A stretch of DNA of 64,000 nucleotides from the NCBI RefSeq assembly GCF_012910785.2, contig NZ_WTVH02000008.1, forward strand, positions 744,001-808,000, read 5' to 3'. Numbering within the stretch: position 1 is the first letter of the stretch; every line of letters starts with the position of its first letter. The translations under genes and the position numbers were made by a program. The notes beneath the pieces were generated by a model. The model was not told where the DNA came from. It saw nothing but the letters and a program-made list of their open reading frames with translations, and did not search any database. The DNA comes from Aromatoleum buckelii. GTDB taxonomy: Bacteria > Pseudomonadota > Gammaproteobacteria > Burkholderiales > Rhodocyclaceae. Positions 28,844 to 39,165 of the stretch are shown piece after piece.

Positions 28844-30246
28844 CGCTGGCCTCGCTTGCCTTGCCACAGTTCGAGAAAAGTGCGTCCGGTCGGCGCCGGC
28901 AGGTCGCGCGAATCGGTCCAGCCGCCCGCGAGCGGCAGGCGCCGGATGCGCCCGCGCCGCGCGATGCCCGACAGCGCGCGGGCGGCGAGCTGCTCGAGCG
29001 CGTGGTAGAGCTTCGGCCGCGTCGCGACCCAGCGCCAGATGCCGAGCGCGCGCTTTTGCATCACCGGCGTGATGTTCTGCTGGTGCTGCAGGTGGCGCAG
29101 CTCGCGCAGCAATTCCGGGAGCGGGATCTTGACCGGGCACACCGACTGGCAGCGGCCGTTCAGCGTGCAGGCGTTCGGCAGGTCGTACGCGGCGTCGAGA
29201 CCCTTGATCAGCGGCGTCAGCACCGAGCCCATCGGGCCGGGATAGACCCAGCCGTACGCGTGGCCGCCGACCGCGCCATACACCGGGCAGTGGTTCATGC
29301 ACGCGCCGCAGCGGATGCAGCGCAGCATGTCGCGGAAACGCCCGGCGAGCATCTTCGAGCGGCCGTTGTCGACGAGAACGACGTGGTATTCCTCCGGCCC
29401 GTCGAGGTCGTCGGCGCGGCGCGGGCCGGTCGAGATCGTCGTGTAGGTCTCGGTCTCCTGGCCGGTTGCGCTGCGGGCGAGCAGCCGCAGGAACAGCGTT
29501 GCGTCGTCGAGCGTCGGCACGACGCGCTCGATGCCGGACGTGACGATATGCACTTTCGCCAGCGTCTGCGTCAGGTCGCCGTTGCCTTCGTTCGTGACGA
29601 TGATCGACGAGCCGGTCTCGGCGACGAGGAAGTTGCCGCCGGTGATGCCGACGTCGGCGCGGAAATACTTGTCGCGCAGCACGCGCCGCGCTTCGTCGAC
29701 GAGCTCGGGCACCTGCGTCTTGCGTGGCCCGCCGTGCGCGGCTTCGAAGAGGTCCGACACCTGGTCCTTCGTCTTGTGCACTGCTGGCGCGATGATGTGC
29801 GACGGCGGCTCGTGCGCAAGCTGGATGATGTATTCGCCGAGGTCCGTCTCGACGACTTCCATGCCGTTGTCGATCAGCGCCTCGTTGAGGTCGATTTCCT
29901 CGGACACCATCGACTTGCCTTTCGTGACCGTCTTCGCACCGACGCGCTTGCAGATGCCGAGGATGATCTTCCGCGCTTCCTCGGCATCGCGCGCCCAGTG
30001 CACCTGGCCGCCGGACGCGACGACCGCCTGCTCATAGCGGGCGAGGTAGTGGTCGAGATTGTCGAGGACATGGTTCTTGAGGTTCTTCGCCTCCTCGCGC
30101 AACTGCTCGAATTCCGGCAGATCGGCGACCTGCTGTGCGCGCTTGCCAACGAAGCCGTAGCGTGCGCGCCCGAGCGCGGTCTGCAGGTTCGCGTCGTGGA
30201 TCGCGAAGACCGAGCGTTCCTTGAATTCATCCGAGCGGATCTGCAT
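28840..30246 (-). CDS. lutB: LutB-type iron-sulfur lactate utilization protein
   Basis: A 468-residue protein combining an N-terminal LUD-like domain (residues about 70-300) and a C-terminal ferredoxin domain with two 4Fe-4S motifs: CIRCGACMNHCPVYG and CTLNGRCQSVCPVKIP. This is the LutB/YkgF architecture; the protein carries electrons from L-lactate oxidation. The ATG at 30246 overlaps the lutA stop. Gene order lutA-lutB-lutC is complete. Confidence 0.93.
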   Translation of the reverse strand: MQIRSDEFKERSVFAIHDANLQTALGRARYGFVGKRAQQVADLPEFEQLREEAKNLKNHVLDNLDHYLARYEQAVVASGGQVHWARDAEEARKIILGICKRVGAKTVTKGKSMVSEEIDLNEALIDNGMEVVETDLGEYIIQLAHEPPSHIIAPAVHKTKDQVSDLFEAAHGGPRKTQVPELVDEARRVLRDKYFRADVGITGGNFLVAETGSSIIVTNEGNGDLTQTLAKVHIVTSGIERVVPTLDDATLFLRLLARSATGQETETYTTISTGPRRADDLDGPEEYHVVLVDNGRSKMLAGRFRDMLRCIRCGACMNHCPVYGAVGGHAYGWVYPGPMGSVLTPLIKGLDAAYDLPNACTLNGRCQSVCPVKIPLPELLRELRHLQHQQNITPVMQKRALGIWRWVATRPKLYHALEQLAARALSGIARRGRIRRLPLAGGWTDSRDLPAPTGRTFLELWQGKRGQR

Positions 30247-31034
30247 CAGCGCGACTCCTTCGGCGCGTCGGCGAGACCGGCTCCGTCGGCGAAGCCGGCG
30301 AGCACTTCGGCGATGTGGAACACCTTGACCGGAGCGTGGATGCGCTTCAGCCGGCCGGCGATGTTCATCAGGCAGCCCAGATCGCCGCCGAGCAGCGTGT
30401 CGGCGCCGGTGGCGAGGATGTTGCGCACTTTGTCATCGACCATTTTCTCGGAAATTTCCGGGTATTTGACGCAGAACGTGCCGCCGAAGCCGCAGCACAC
30501 TTCGGCGTCTTCCATCTCCTTGAGCTTGAGTCCGTCGACTTCGCCGAGCAGTGCGCGCGGCTGGCCTTTGATGCCGAGGCCGCGCAGGCCCGAGCACGAG
30601 TCGTGGTAAGTCGCGGTGCCCGCGTAGCGCGCATCGACCGTGACCGCCGCGCCGCGCACGTCGGCGAGGAACGACAGCAGCTCGAAGCTCTTCCTCGACA
30701 GCGCTTCGGCACGCGGCAGCCACTGCGGGTCGTCAGCGAAGAGCGCGGGGTAGTCGTGGCGGATCGTCGCCATGCACGAGCCGGACGGCCCGACGACATA
30801 GTCGAAATGCTCGAACGCCTCGATGACCTGCCGCGCCAGCGCGCGCGCCGCGTCATAGTCGCCGCTGTTGTAGCCGGGCTGGCCGCAGCACGTCTGGCTC
30901 GCCGGCACCTCGACGCTGCATCCCGCGTCTTCGAGCAGCTTGACTGCGGAAAAACCGACGTTCGGCCGGAACAGGTTCATCAGGCAGGTGGCGAACAGTC
31001 CGACGCGGGGCCCGGCAGTGGGCGATGAGGTCAT
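30246..31034 (-). CDS. lutA: LutA-type cysteine-rich oxidoreductase subunit
   Basis: A 262-residue protein with two CCG domains: SQTCCGQPGYNSGD near residue 50 and EVCCGFGGTF near 185, each with upstream cysteines (GLFATCLMNLF and YHDSCSGLRGLG). CCG domains ligate unusual Fe-S clusters in heterodisulfide reductase B and in LutA/YkgE. It is the first gene of the lut operon; about 280 bp separate it from the divergent RND adaptor. Confidence 0.92.
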   Translation of the reverse strand: MTSSPTAGPRVGLFATCLMNLFRPNVGFSAVKLLEDAGCSVEVPASQTCCGQPGYNSGDYDAARALARQVIEAFEHFDYVVGPSGSCMATIRHDYPALFADDPQWLPRAEALSRKSFELLSFLADVRGAAVTVDARYAGTATYHDSCSGLRGLGIKGQPRALLGEVDGLKLKEMEDAEVCCGFGGTFCVKYPEISEKMVDDKVRNILATGADTLLGGDLGCLMNIAGRLKRIHAPVKVFHIAEVLAGFADGAGLADAPKESR

Positions 31035-31314
31035 GAAGCGGTCTCCGGTTCTTGTTCTGGGCAGGGTGAGCGGTGAGGGCAGAGCGATGTTAGCAAGCGC
31101 CGCCGCGATGCAGGGCGAGGGATTTTCAGGCCGGCGATGAGCGCGTTTCATGCCAGCGGCAGCATAGCAGAGGCCTGCGGCGACGTCCGGCGGGCAACGC
31201 CCGCAGGTCGCCGCCCGCATATCGAGCGAGCGTGGCACACTGCGCGGTTTGTGCCGTTGCCGCCCCGGCCGGCAGCCGGATCAGGGTCGCGCTTACCGAA
31301 CGGGAATATTCCGC

Positions 31315-32346
31315 ATGATGCGTTTCGTATGCCTTGCCGTGATGCTCTCCGCGCTGTTGTCTGGCGTTGCGACGGCTGCCGGGTGGTCGACCCGGCCGTT
31401 GTCCGAAGTCGCCGTGTATCCCGAATTCCGCGCCTCGGCGCACGTCGTCGCGGTCGACGAGGCGCGTATCGCCGCCGAAGTTTCCGGGCGCATCGAGAGC
31501 CTGCCGACGCGCGTCGGGCAGGCGGTCGCGAAAGGCGCGGAGCTCGCACGCATCGATGCCGCCGCGTATCGCATCGAGGTGGAGCGCGCCGCGGCGCAGA
31601 GCCGCTTGGTCGGCGATCGCGTCAGGCTCGCCGAGGCGCAGCTCGACCAGGCGCGCGCACTCGCATCGAAAGGCTTCATCAGCGCGGATGCGCTCAGGAT
31701 CAGGGAAACCGAGCTCGCGGTGCTGAAAAGCGAACTCGATGCGGCGCGCCAGGAGGTTGCGGCGGCCCGGCTGCAGCTCGCGCGCACGACGGTCCGCGCG
31801 CCGTTCGCCGGCGTCGTGCGTGAGCGCATCGCGAGCGTCGGCGACCTCGCCGTGCCCGGCACGCCGCTGCTGGTGCTGTCGGCGAGCGCGGACAGCGAAG
31901 TGCGCGCGCGGGTGCCGACGGCGCAGATCGAATCGCTGCGCGCCGCCGGAAAGTGGCAGTTCGTCGCCGGCGGCACGACGAGCCGGCTCACGCTGCTGCG
32001 CGTGTCGGCGGTCGTCGAGGCGGCCGGGCAGGCGCGCAACGCCGTGTTCTCGTCGGCGACGCCGCTGCCAGCGGGGCTTGCCGGTGAAGTCAGATGGACC
32101 GGGGCGACGCCGCATCTTCCCGCCGGCTACGTGCAGCAGCGCGGCGGGGCGCTCGGGGCCTACGTCGAGCGCGGCGGGCGCGCAGTCTTCATCGAGCTGC
32201 CGGACGCGCAAGTCGGGCGGCCGGTCGCAGTGAACTGGACGCCCGACACGCGAATCGTCGATGAAGGCCGGTTCTCGATCGGCCTCGGCCGCGATCTACA
32301 CGACGAGCGCGCGCCTGAAACCGGCGGCGAGGGCGGGGGGGCATGA
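31315..32346 (+). CDS. RND efflux periplasmic adaptor (second system)
   Basis: A 343-residue HlyD/AcrA-type adaptor. It has a signal peptide (FVCLAVMLSALLSGVATAAG), a lipoyl half (AAEVSGRIESLPTRVGQAVAKG), a coiled-coil hairpin near residues 80-145, the second lipoyl half (RTTVRAPFAGVVRERIASVGD) and a beta-barrel domain. It is distinct from the first adaptor at 4628. Two ATGs (31315, 31318) are in frame. Its stop overlaps the pump start. No outer-membrane factor is encoded here. Confidence 0.87.
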   Translation: MMRFVCLAVMLSALLSGVATAAGWSTRPLSEVAVYPEFRASAHVVAVDEARIAAEVSGRIESLPTRVGQAVAKGAELARIDAAAYRIEVERAAAQSRLVGDRVRLAEAQLDQARALASKGFISADALRIRETELAVLKSELDAARQEVAAARLQLARTTVRAPFAGVVRERIASVGDLAVPGTPLLVLSASADSEVRARVPTAQIESLRAAGKWQFVAGGTTSRLTLLRVSAVVEAAGQARNAVFSSATPLPAGLAGEVRWTGATPHLPAGYVQQRGGALGAYVERGGRAVFIELPDAQVGRPVAVNWTPDTRIVDEGRFSIGLGRDLHDERAPETGGEGGGA

Positions 32347-35300
32347 CAGACTGGTACCGCCGCCTGATCGGCAACCACCCGCTCGCGAACATCGCGTTCG
32401 CCCTGGTGCTGCTCGGCGGCATCGTCACGTACCTGACGATGCCGCGGGCGCAGGACCCGGAAGTCAATTTCAACTGGGTCAGCATCATCACCGCGCTGCC
32501 GGGCGCGTCCGCCGAGGACATCGAGCGCGAGCTGACCGGGCCGCTCGAAGACGCGATCGAGCAGGTCAAGGACATAAAGTTCGTGTCGTCGTCGAGCCGC
32601 GAGGGCGTCTCGTCGATCCTCGTGCGCTTCGAGGAAATCAGCGGGCGCCAGTTCGACCGGCGCATCAACGACCTGCGCCGCGAAGTGCAGAACAAGGCCG
32701 ACGCCGAGCTGCCGCCGGAGGCGACCGAGCCCGAGATCATCGAGATCACGTCGTCGAACGGCTTTCCGACCGCGATCCTCGTGCTGTACGGCGCGGGCGG
32801 CGGCGAGCGCCTGCGCAGCGCGGCGTTCGGCATCCGGAAGGATCTCGAACGCTTCGCCGACATCGACCAGGTGGTCGCCGCCGGATTCGACGAACCGGAA
32901 CTGCACGTCGATTTCGATCCGGAACGGGTCGCCGCCGTCGGGTTGTCGCCGCTCGACCTGTCGGACAGCGTTGCGGCGTGGTTTCGCAACACGCTCGGCG
33001 GGCGCATCCGCGTGCAGGACCGCGAATGGCTCGTGCGCCTCGAAGGCAAGACGCCCGATCCGGACGTGCTCGCCCAAGCGGCCGTCATCACCCCTGCGGG
33101 GCGCGTCGCGCTCGGTGAAGTCGCGGCCGTCGCGCGCGGGCACGAGCGCACCGGCCAGCTCGTCAGCTACAACGGCCAGCCGGCGGTGATGCTGTCGATC
33201 ACGAAGGAGGCCGGCAGCAACACGCTGGAGCTCGTCGACCGCCTGAACCGCTTCGTCGCCGAGCGCAATCCGCTGCTGTTCGGGCAGGGCGTGCAGCTCG
33301 TGATGATCGACGACCAGACGCATGCGACGCGCGACGCGATCGGCGTCATGGAGTCGAACGCGCTGCTCGGCCTGGTGCTGGTGCTCGGCCTGTGCTGGGT
33401 GTTCCTCGGCTCGCGGCTCGCGCTGCTGGTCGGACTCGGCGTGCCGTTCGCGCTCGCCGGCACGTTCCTGCTCGTCGACCTGATCGGTTCGACGCTGAAC
33501 CTGACGGTGCTGCTCGGCGTCGTCATTGCGCTCGGCATGCTCGTCGACGACGCAGTGGTGATCGTCGAGGCGATTTATTACCGGCTGCAACGCGGCGAGC
33601 CGGTGCACCACGCGGTGACCGAAGGCGTCGCCGAAGTCGCGTTGCCGGTGATCTCGTCGGTGCTGACGACGATCGCGGCGTTCCTGCCGCTGATGCTGTT
33701 GCCGGGCATCCTCGGCTCGTTCATGTTCCTCGTGCCTTTCGTCGTCACCTGCGGCCTGCTCGTCAGCCTCGTCGAGGCGTTCTGGATGATGCCGGCGCAC
33801 ATCCTCCTGCTGCGGCCCGATTTCGGCGCCCGCCGCAGCCGCGTACAGGCGCGACGCGAGCGCTTCACGCACTGGCTGCGGGTGAAGTACTCGCGTGCGC
33901 TGGTTGCGGTGATGCGGCGGCCGAAGACCGCGCTCGCGGTGCTGCTGCTCGTCATGGCCGGGGCGGCCGGCGCGCTCGCCGGCGGACTCGTGAAGATCCA
34001 GTTCTTCGCGTTCGATCCGATCCGGCTGTTCTACGTCAGCATCGACATGCCCGCCGGCGTCCCGCTCGAGCGCACGCTCCAGGAGTCCGAGCGCGCCGCG
34101 GCGGTGCTGCGCAGAACGCTCGATCCGGCGGAAGTCCGCTCGATCACTGCGTATGCCGGAATCAAGTTCACCGAGACCGAGCCGCTGTATGGCGACCAGT
34201 ACGGGCAGGTGATCGTGTCGCTGCAGCCGCGCAGCGGCGAGTTGCGCGATACCGCCGAAGTGATCGCCGCGGCGCACGATCCGGTACTGGCCTTGCAGGG
34301 CGAGGCGAAGTTCTCGTTCCTCGAACTCAAAGGCGGCCCGCCGACCGCGCGGCCGATCAGCGTCAAGGTCAAGGCCGACGATTACGGCGAGCTGCGCGCC
34401 GCGACCGACGCCTTGCTCGATGAAGTCGCGAAGATCCCCGGCGTGCGGGACATCACCGATGACGACGTGCCGGGACGCCCGGAGCTGCGGCTGACGCTGA
34501 ACCGCGAGAAGCTCGCGCGCGCAGGGGTCGCACCGGGAGAGGTCGCGCGCCTGCTGCGGTTGTATGGCGAAGGCGAGGTCGTCGCGACGACTCGCGACGA
34601 GGGCGAGAAGGTTGAAGTCATCGTGCGCGCGCGGCCGCAATCGCTGACCGACGTCACCGAACTGCTGCAGCGCCCGGTGCCGCTCACGGCCGACGCGGAA
34701 GACGCGGAAGATGGCGGGGGCGCGCGACGCAGCGTGCAGCTCGGCTCGCTCGTCGACGCCGAGCCACGCATCGCGAAGGGCTACATCCGCCATTATCAGC
34801 TCACCCGCGCGATCACCGTCGAAGCCGGCCTCGACCAAGACGAGATCGACACGCTGACGGCGAACAACCGGCTGAAGGCGGCCTGGGCCGAGCTGCAGCC
34901 GCGCTTCCCGAACGTCGAGCTCGACTTCTCGGGCGAACTCGACGACATCCAGGAAAGCCTGGACTCGATGGCCGTGCTGTTCTCGCTGGGCGTCGGCCTG
35001 ATCTACCTGATCCTCGCGACCCAGTTCCGCAGCTACTGGCAACCGTTCATGATCCTCGTGACCGTGCCGCTCGCCTTCACCGGCGTCGTGCTCGGCCTGC
35101 TCGTGTCGGGCAACCCGCTGTCGCTGTATACGATGTACGGTGTCATCGCGCTCGCCGGTATCGCCGTGAACTCCGCGATCGTGCTGATCGACGCGGCGAA
35201 CGAGCGCCGTGCCGCCGGCATGAGCGTCGAGCACGCGGCGATCTACGCCGGGCGGCGGCGCGTCGTGCCGGTGCTGATCACGTCGTCGACGACGATCGGC

Positions 35301-35504
35301 GGCCTGGTCTCCCTGGCGGCCGGCCTCGGCGGCAAGTCGCTGATGTGGGGGCCGGTCGCGGCGAGCATCGTGTGGGGGCTCGGGTTCTCGACTTTGCTGA
35401 CCTTGTTCGCGATCCCGCTGATCTACCGCTTGGCGATGGGACGGTCGCGGCCGGAGCGCGGCGTTCCCGTCGCCCGCCTCGCGTCGCCCCGCTCGCCGCG
35501 GTGA
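32343..35504 (+). CDS. RND efflux pump permease (second system)
   Basis: A 1053-residue RND transporter. TM1 lies at about residues 13-32, the proton-relay region is VVIALGMLVDDAVVIVEAIYY near 395-415, and the last TM block contains MYGVIALAGIAVNSAIVLID. The N-terminus (HPLANIAFALVLLGGIVTYLTMP) and periplasmic sequence resemble the shorter RND pumps found as two-gene adaptor-pump operons in betaproteobacteria. The substrate is unknown. Start overlaps the adaptor stop (ATGA). Confidence 0.92.
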   Translation: MTDWYRRLIGNHPLANIAFALVLLGGIVTYLTMPRAQDPEVNFNWVSIITALPGASAEDIERELTGPLEDAIEQVKDIKFVSSSSREGVSSILVRFEEISGRQFDRRINDLRREVQNKADAELPPEATEPEIIEITSSNGFPTAILVLYGAGGGERLRSAAFGIRKDLERFADIDQVVAAGFDEPELHVDFDPERVAAVGLSPLDLSDSVAAWFRNTLGGRIRVQDREWLVRLEGKTPDPDVLAQAAVITPAGRVALGEVAAVARGHERTGQLVSYNGQPAVMLSITKEAGSNTLELVDRLNRFVAERNPLLFGQGVQLVMIDDQTHATRDAIGVMESNALLGLVLVLGLCWVFLGSRLALLVGLGVPFALAGTFLLVDLIGSTLNLTVLLGVVIALGMLVDDAVVIVEAIYYRLQRGEPVHHAVTEGVAEVALPVISSVLTTIAAFLPLMLLPGILGSFMFLVPFVVTCGLLVSLVEAFWMMPAHILLLRPDFGARRSRVQARRERFTHWLRVKYSRALVAVMRRPKTALAVLLLVMAGAAGALAGGLVKIQFFAFDPIRLFYVSIDMPAGVPLERTLQESERAAAVLRRTLDPAEVRSITAYAGIKFTETEPLYGDQYGQVIVSLQPRSGELRDTAEVIAAAHDPVLALQGEAKFSFLELKGGPPTARPISVKVKADDYGELRAATDALLDEVAKIPGVRDITDDDVPGRPELRLTLNREKLARAGVAPGEVARLLRLYGEGEVVATTRDEGEKVEVIVRARPQSLTDVTELLQRPVPLTADAEDAEDGGGARRSVQLGSLVDAEPRIAKGYIRHYQLTRAITVEAGLDQDEIDTLTANNRLKAAWAELQPRFPNVELDFSGELDDIQESLDSMAVLFSLGVGLIYLILATQFRSYWQPFMILVTVPLAFTGVVLGLLVSGNPLSLYTMYGVIALAGIAVNSAIVLIDAANERRAAGMSVEHAAIYAGRRRVVPVLITSSTTIGGLVSLAAGLGGKSLMWGPVAASIVWGLGFSTLLTLFAIPLIYRLAMGRSRPERGVPVARLASPRSPR

Positions 35505-35516
35505 GCGAGCGGGGCG
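35485..35516 (+). terminator. GC-rich hairpin over the RND pump stop codon
   Basis: CGCCCCGCTCGC (35485-35496) and GCGAGCGGGGCG (35505-35516) form a 12-bp stem around an 8-nt loop that contains the pump's stop codon. No T-run follows, so it may be a pause or mRNA-stability hairpin between the RND operon and the DUF2784 gene rather than a true intrinsic terminator. Confidence 0.35.
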
Positions 35517-35535
35517 GCACTTGCCGGAGGAGCCG

Positions 35536-35940
35536 ATGCTCGCGAGTTTCGCTGCCAATTTCGTCGTCCTGGTCCATTTCGCGTTCATCGTGTTCGTCGT
35601 CGCGGGCGGCGCGCTGGTGCTGCGCTGGCCGCGCCTCGCGTGGCTGCATCTGCCGGCAGTCGCGTGGGGAACGGGAATCGAGCTGATCGGCGGCGTGTGC
35701 CCGCTGACACCGCTCGAAAACGCGTTGCGCCGCGCAGCGGGCGAAGCGGGCTACGCGGGAGGTTTCATCGAGCATTACCTGCTGCCGCTGATCTACCCTG
35801 CGGGGCTGACGCCGGCGATCGGCACGGTGCTCGGCGTTTTCGTGCTCGCGGTCAATGCGGTGTTCTATGCGGTGCTGTGGCGTCGCCGGCGACGGGGCGC
35901 GCGAAGCGCATCGGACACTCGGCCGGGCTCCGGCGATTGA
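35536..35940 (+). CDS. DUF2784 membrane protein
   Basis: A 134-residue protein with three or four membrane helices. Marks of DUF2784 are [22 protein letters not shown], the [19 protein letters not shown] block (with the family's single cysteine) and [14 protein letters not shown]. Function is unknown. The ATG at 35536 follows GGAGGA; an in-frame TTG at 35521 is less likely. It lies 31 bp after the RND pump and may be cotranscribed. Confidence 0.85.
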   Translation: MLASFAANFVVLVHFAFIVFVVAGGALVLRWPRLAWLHLPAVAWGTGIELIGGVCPLTPLENALRRAAGEAGYAGGFIEHYLLPLIYPAGLTPAIGTVLGVFVLAVNAVFYAVLWRRRRRGARSASDTRPGSGD

Positions 35941-35971
35941 ACCGAAGCGCGGCTCGGGGCGTCCCAGTACA

Positions 35972-38128
35972 ATGCCCGCCACCATGCCTGCCGCTCCCGT
36001 CCCCAGCATTTTCGCCCGCGCCCGCCCCGCCCCGAGCCCTGCCCCGTTCCTGCCGATGTCGCGCGCCGAGATGGGCGCGCTCGGCTGGGACGAGTGCGAT
36101 GTCGTCCTCGTCACCGGCGACGCGTACCTCGACCACCCGAGCTTCGGCATGGCGCTCGTCGGGCGGCTGCTCGAAGCGCAGGGCTTTCGCGTCGGCATCA
36201 TCAGCCAGCCTGACTGGAAGAGCGCGGAGTCGTTCCGCGCGCTGGGGCGCCCGCGGCTGTTCTTCGGCATCACTGCGGGGAACATGGATTCGCTGATCAA
36301 CCGCTACACCGCCGAGCGAAAGATCCGCTCGGAAGACGCCTATACGCCGGGCGCGCAGGCCGGCCGCCGGCCCGACCGCGCGGTGACCGTCTACGCCCAG
36401 CGTGCGCGCGAAGCTTTCCCCGGCGCGAATGTCGTCATCGGCAGCATCGAAGCGTCGCTGCGCCGCATCGCGCATTACGACTACTGGTCGGACAAGGTGC
36501 GCCGTTCGGTGCTCGCGGACTCGAAAGCCGACCTGCTGCTATTCGGCAACGCCGAGCGCGCGCTGGTCGCACTTGCGCACCGCCTCGCCGACGGCGAACC
36601 GATCGACGCGATCCGCGACCTGCGCGGCACGGCTTTCCTGGTCCGGCCGGGTTGGCTGCCGGGCGCCGAATGGTGCGAGCAGGACTCGACCGCGCTCGAC
36701 CGTCCGGGCCGCGTCGAGCCGCATCCCGACCCGTACGCGATGGAGCCCGAAAAGCCGCCGGCAGCCGGGGAAGGCGGCGCACAGCCGGTGCGCATCGTCC
36801 CGGCGGCGGAACGCGCCGCGGCGCGGCGGCAGGCGCGCGGCAGGACCGTCGTGCGCCTGCCGTCGTACGAGACGGTCGTCGCAGATCCGGTAATGTACGC
36901 GCACGCTTCGCGCGTGTTCCACCTCGAATCGAACCCCGGCAACGCGCGCGCGCTGGTCCAGGCGCACGGCGACGGGCCGGGGCGGCGCGACGTGTGGCTC
37001 AACCCGCCGCCGCTGCCGCTTTCCACGCCCGAGATGGATTTCGTCTTCGGCCTGCCGTACGCGCGCCGGCCGCATCCGTCATACGGCGACGCGCGCATCC
37101 CGGCGTGGGACATGATCAAGTTCTCGATCAACATCATGCGCGGCTGCTTCGGCGGCTGTACGTTCTGCTCGATCACCGAGCACGAAGGCCGCATCATCCA
37201 GAGCCGCTCGGAGGCATCGATCCTGCACGAGATCGAGGAGATCCGCGACCGCACGCCGGACTTCAAGGGGCACATCACCGACCTCGGCGGCCCGACCGCT
37301 AACATGTACCGCATGGCGTGCAAGGACAAGCAGATCGAGTCCTCGTGCCGGCGACTGTCGTGCGTCTATCCCGGCATCTGCGAGAACCTGAAAACCGACC
37401 ACGCGCCGCTGATCTCGCTGTACCGCAAGGCGCGCGCGATTCCGGGCGTCAAGCGCGTGACGATCGGCTCGGGGCTGCGCTACGACCTCGCGGTGCGCTC
37501 ACCGGAATATGTCAAGGAACTCGTCACGCACCACGTCAGCGGCCTGTTGAAGATCGCGCCCGAGCATACCGAGGAAGGGCCGCTGTCGAAGATGATGAAG
37601 CCCGGCATCGGCACGTACGAGAAGTTCGCCGCGATGTTCGAGAAATACTCGCGCGAGGCCGGCAAGAAGCAGCACCTCGTGCCGTACTTCATCGCCGCGC
37701 ACCCGGGTACGACCGACGAGGACATGCTGAACCTCGCGCTGTGGCTGAAGAAGAACGGCTTCAGGCCCGACCAGGTGCAGACGTTCATGCCGACGCCGAT
37801 GGCGATGGCGACGACGATGTACCACAGCCGCCGCAACCCGCTGCGCAAGGTGTCCGCCGACTCGGAGATCGTCGAGACCGCGCGCGCCGGCAAGCTCAGG
37901 AAGTTGCACAAGGCGCTGCTGCGCTGGCACGACCCGGAGAACTGGCCGCTGATCCGCGAAGCGCTGCTCGGCATGGGCCGCGCCGAGCTGATCGGCAGCG
38001 GCCCGAACTGCCTCGTGCCGCGGCATCAGCCGGGCGTGCCGCTCGCCGTCGACCGCCCGGGACGTCGCCCCGCCGCGCGTTCCGGGGGCGAGTGCCGCGC
38101 GGCGCCGGCCCGCAAGGGCAAGCGGTAG
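35972..38128 (+). CDS. YgiQ-family radical SAM protein
   Basis: A protein of about 718 residues. The N-terminal domain has [20 protein letters not shown] and [15 protein letters not shown]; the radical SAM cluster motif is [20 protein letters not shown]3CX2C, near residue 390. The C-terminal half includes [18 protein letters not shown] and [19 protein letters not shown]. YgiQ/UPF0313 proteins bind SAM and a 4Fe-4S cluster but their reaction is not known to me. ATGs at 35972 and 35984 are both possible and neither has a clear ribosome-binding site. Confidence 0.9.
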   Translation: MPATMPAAPVPSIFARARPAPSPAPFLPMSRAEMGALGWDECDVVLVTGDAYLDHPSFGMALVGRLLEAQGFRVGIISQPDWKSAESFRALGRPRLFFGITAGNMDSLINRYTAERKIRSEDAYTPGAQAGRRPDRAVTVYAQRAREAFPGANVVIGSIEASLRRIAHYDYWSDKVRRSVLADSKADLLLFGNAERALVALAHRLADGEPIDAIRDLRGTAFLVRPGWLPGAEWCEQDSTALDRPGRVEPHPDPYAMEPEKPPAAGEGGAQPVRIVPAAERAAARRQARGRTVVRLPSYETVVADPVMYAHASRVFHLESNPGNARALVQAHGDGPGRRDVWLNPPPLPLSTPEMDFVFGLPYARRPHPSYGDARIPAWDMIKFSINIMRGCFGGCTFCSITEHEGRIIQSRSEASILHEIEEIRDRTPDFKGHITDLGGPTANMYRMACKDKQIESSCRRLSCVYPGICENLKTDHAPLISLYRKARAIPGVKRVTIGSGLRYDLAVRSPEYVKELVTHHVSGLLKIAPEHTEEGPLSKMMKPGIGTYEKFAAMFEKYSREAGKKQHLVPYFIAAHPGTTDEDMLNLALWLKKNGFRPDQVQTFMPTPMAMATTMYHSRRNPLRKVSADSEIVETARAGKLRKLHKALLRWHDPENWPLIREALLGMGRAELIGSGPNCLVPRHQPGVPLAVDRPGRRPAARSGGECRAAPARKGKR

Positions 38129-38141
38129 CGGGGCGGCTGCA

Positions 38142-38163
38142 GCGCCGGCGATATCACCGGCGC
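38142..38163. repeat. Palindromic hairpin after the YgiQ gene
   Basis: GCGCCGG and CCGGCGC flank a central GATATC, making a nearly perfect 22-bp palindrome 13 bp after the YgiQ-type stop codon. It could be a transcription-end hairpin but has no T-run. Confidence 0.35.
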
Positions 38164-38328
38164 AAGGCCCGCTCCTGACATGGCCACGCCGCTGCGACGT
38201 TTGTCGCTGCTCAAGGCCGATCGCTGCGTCAGTGCAGACAATGGCACGAACGGCAACGTGATCGCGAAGCGTTTAGGGCAACGGTCGCGGCGCCGGAAAT
38301 ATTTCACCCCTCTGCAACAGGAGTCGAT

Positions 38329-38784
38329 ATGAACACCCGTCCCGCCTTCCTCCGTCTCGTTTCCGCCCTCGGGCTGGTCGCTGCATTCGCGGGCGGACCG
38401 GTTTTCGCAGCCGGCGAGGAAGTGGTCATGTACAAGGATCCGAATTGCGGCTGCTGCGGCAAGTGGGCCGAGCACATGCGCGCGAGCGGATTTGCCGTGA
38501 AGGAAGTTCGCAGCACCGCGATGAGCGCCGTCAAGCGCGAAGCTGGCGTGCCGCAGGCACTCGCTTCGTGCCACACGGCGAAGATCGGCGGCTATGTCGT
38601 CGAAGGTCACGTGCCTGCGGCGGACGTGCGGCGCCTGCTCGCCGAAAAGCCGAAAGTGGCCGGCATCGCGGCACCGGGAATGCCGGCCGGCTCGCCCGGC
38701 ATGGAAGGACCGTATCCTGCCGAGCGTTACGACGTCGTCAGCTTCGATGCGGACGGCAAGCACCGGACGTTCGCGTCGCACTGA
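38329..38784 (+). CDS. DUF411 exported metal-binding-type protein
   Basis: A 151-residue exported protein: signal peptide (LVSALGLVAAFAGGPVFA), then VVMYKDPNCGCCGKWAEHM, which carries the CxCC thiol cluster, and QALASCHTAKIGGYVVEGHVPA with a further conserved cysteine-histidine pair. This is the DUF411 signature; members occur with copper and other metal-resistance genes and are presumed to bind metal or act as thioredoxin-like proteins. An AGGAG precedes the ATG at 38329. It is followed 33 bp later by a second exported protein. Confidence 0.88.
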   Translation: MNTRPAFLRLVSALGLVAAFAGGPVFAAGEEVVMYKDPNCGCCGKWAEHMRASGFAVKEVRSTAMSAVKREAGVPQALASCHTAKIGGYVVEGHVPAADVRRLLAEKPKVAGIAAPGMPAGSPGMEGPYPAERYDVVSFDADGKHRTFASH

Positions 38785-38817
38785 CGCCGGCGGCGGAAGT
38801 TGACCAGGGAGTCAGCC

Positions 38818-39138
38818 ATGAAAAAACTGTTCATCGCGAGCCTGGCGGCAGGCTTTCTTTCGTCGACCCCGGCGTTCGCGCAGGCCGATGACGCGGTGCT
38901 CGGCGACCGGGGGAGCGGCATGATCGTCGACCTCGTCCTCGTGCGGCCGCTGACCTTCGTCGGTTCGGTGGTCGGGATCGCCGCTTTCATCGTTTCGCTG
39001 CCATTCACCGCGCCGACCGGCTCGGCGTCCGATGCGGCGCGCGAGCTGGTCGGCAAGCCGCTCGAGTACACCTTCAACCGGCCGCTCGGCGATTTCCGCA
39101 ACTGCGGGGCGGACCGCCACCCTTGCGGCGGGCGGTGA
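38818..39138 (+). CDS. Small exported protein of unknown function
   Basis: A 106-residue protein with a signal peptide (LFIASLAAGFLSSTPAFAQA), one long hydrophobic segment (MIVDLVLVRPLTFVGSVVGIAAFIVSLPF) and a C-terminal tail RPLGDFRNCGADRHPCGGR with two cysteines. The VRPL..VGSV.G...F..SLPFT pattern recurs in small uncharacterised proteobacterial envelope proteins. I do not recognise a function. The in-frame GTG/ATG upstream at 38800 is less likely because the signal peptide starts at MKKLF. Probably cotranscribed with the DUF411 gene. Confidence 0.75.
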   Translation: MKKLFIASLAAGFLSSTPAFAQADDAVLGDRGSGMIVDLVLVRPLTFVGSVVGIAAFIVSLPFTAPTGSASDAARELVGKPLEYTFNRPLGDFRNCGADRHPCGGR

Positions 39139-39165
39139 CCGGGCCGCGGGCGCAGCGGTCCCGCG

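Noticed and set aside
32160-35588. 1142-codon open frame antisense to the second RND pump
   Set aside because: Same shadow effect of high GC third positions; no recognisable domain.
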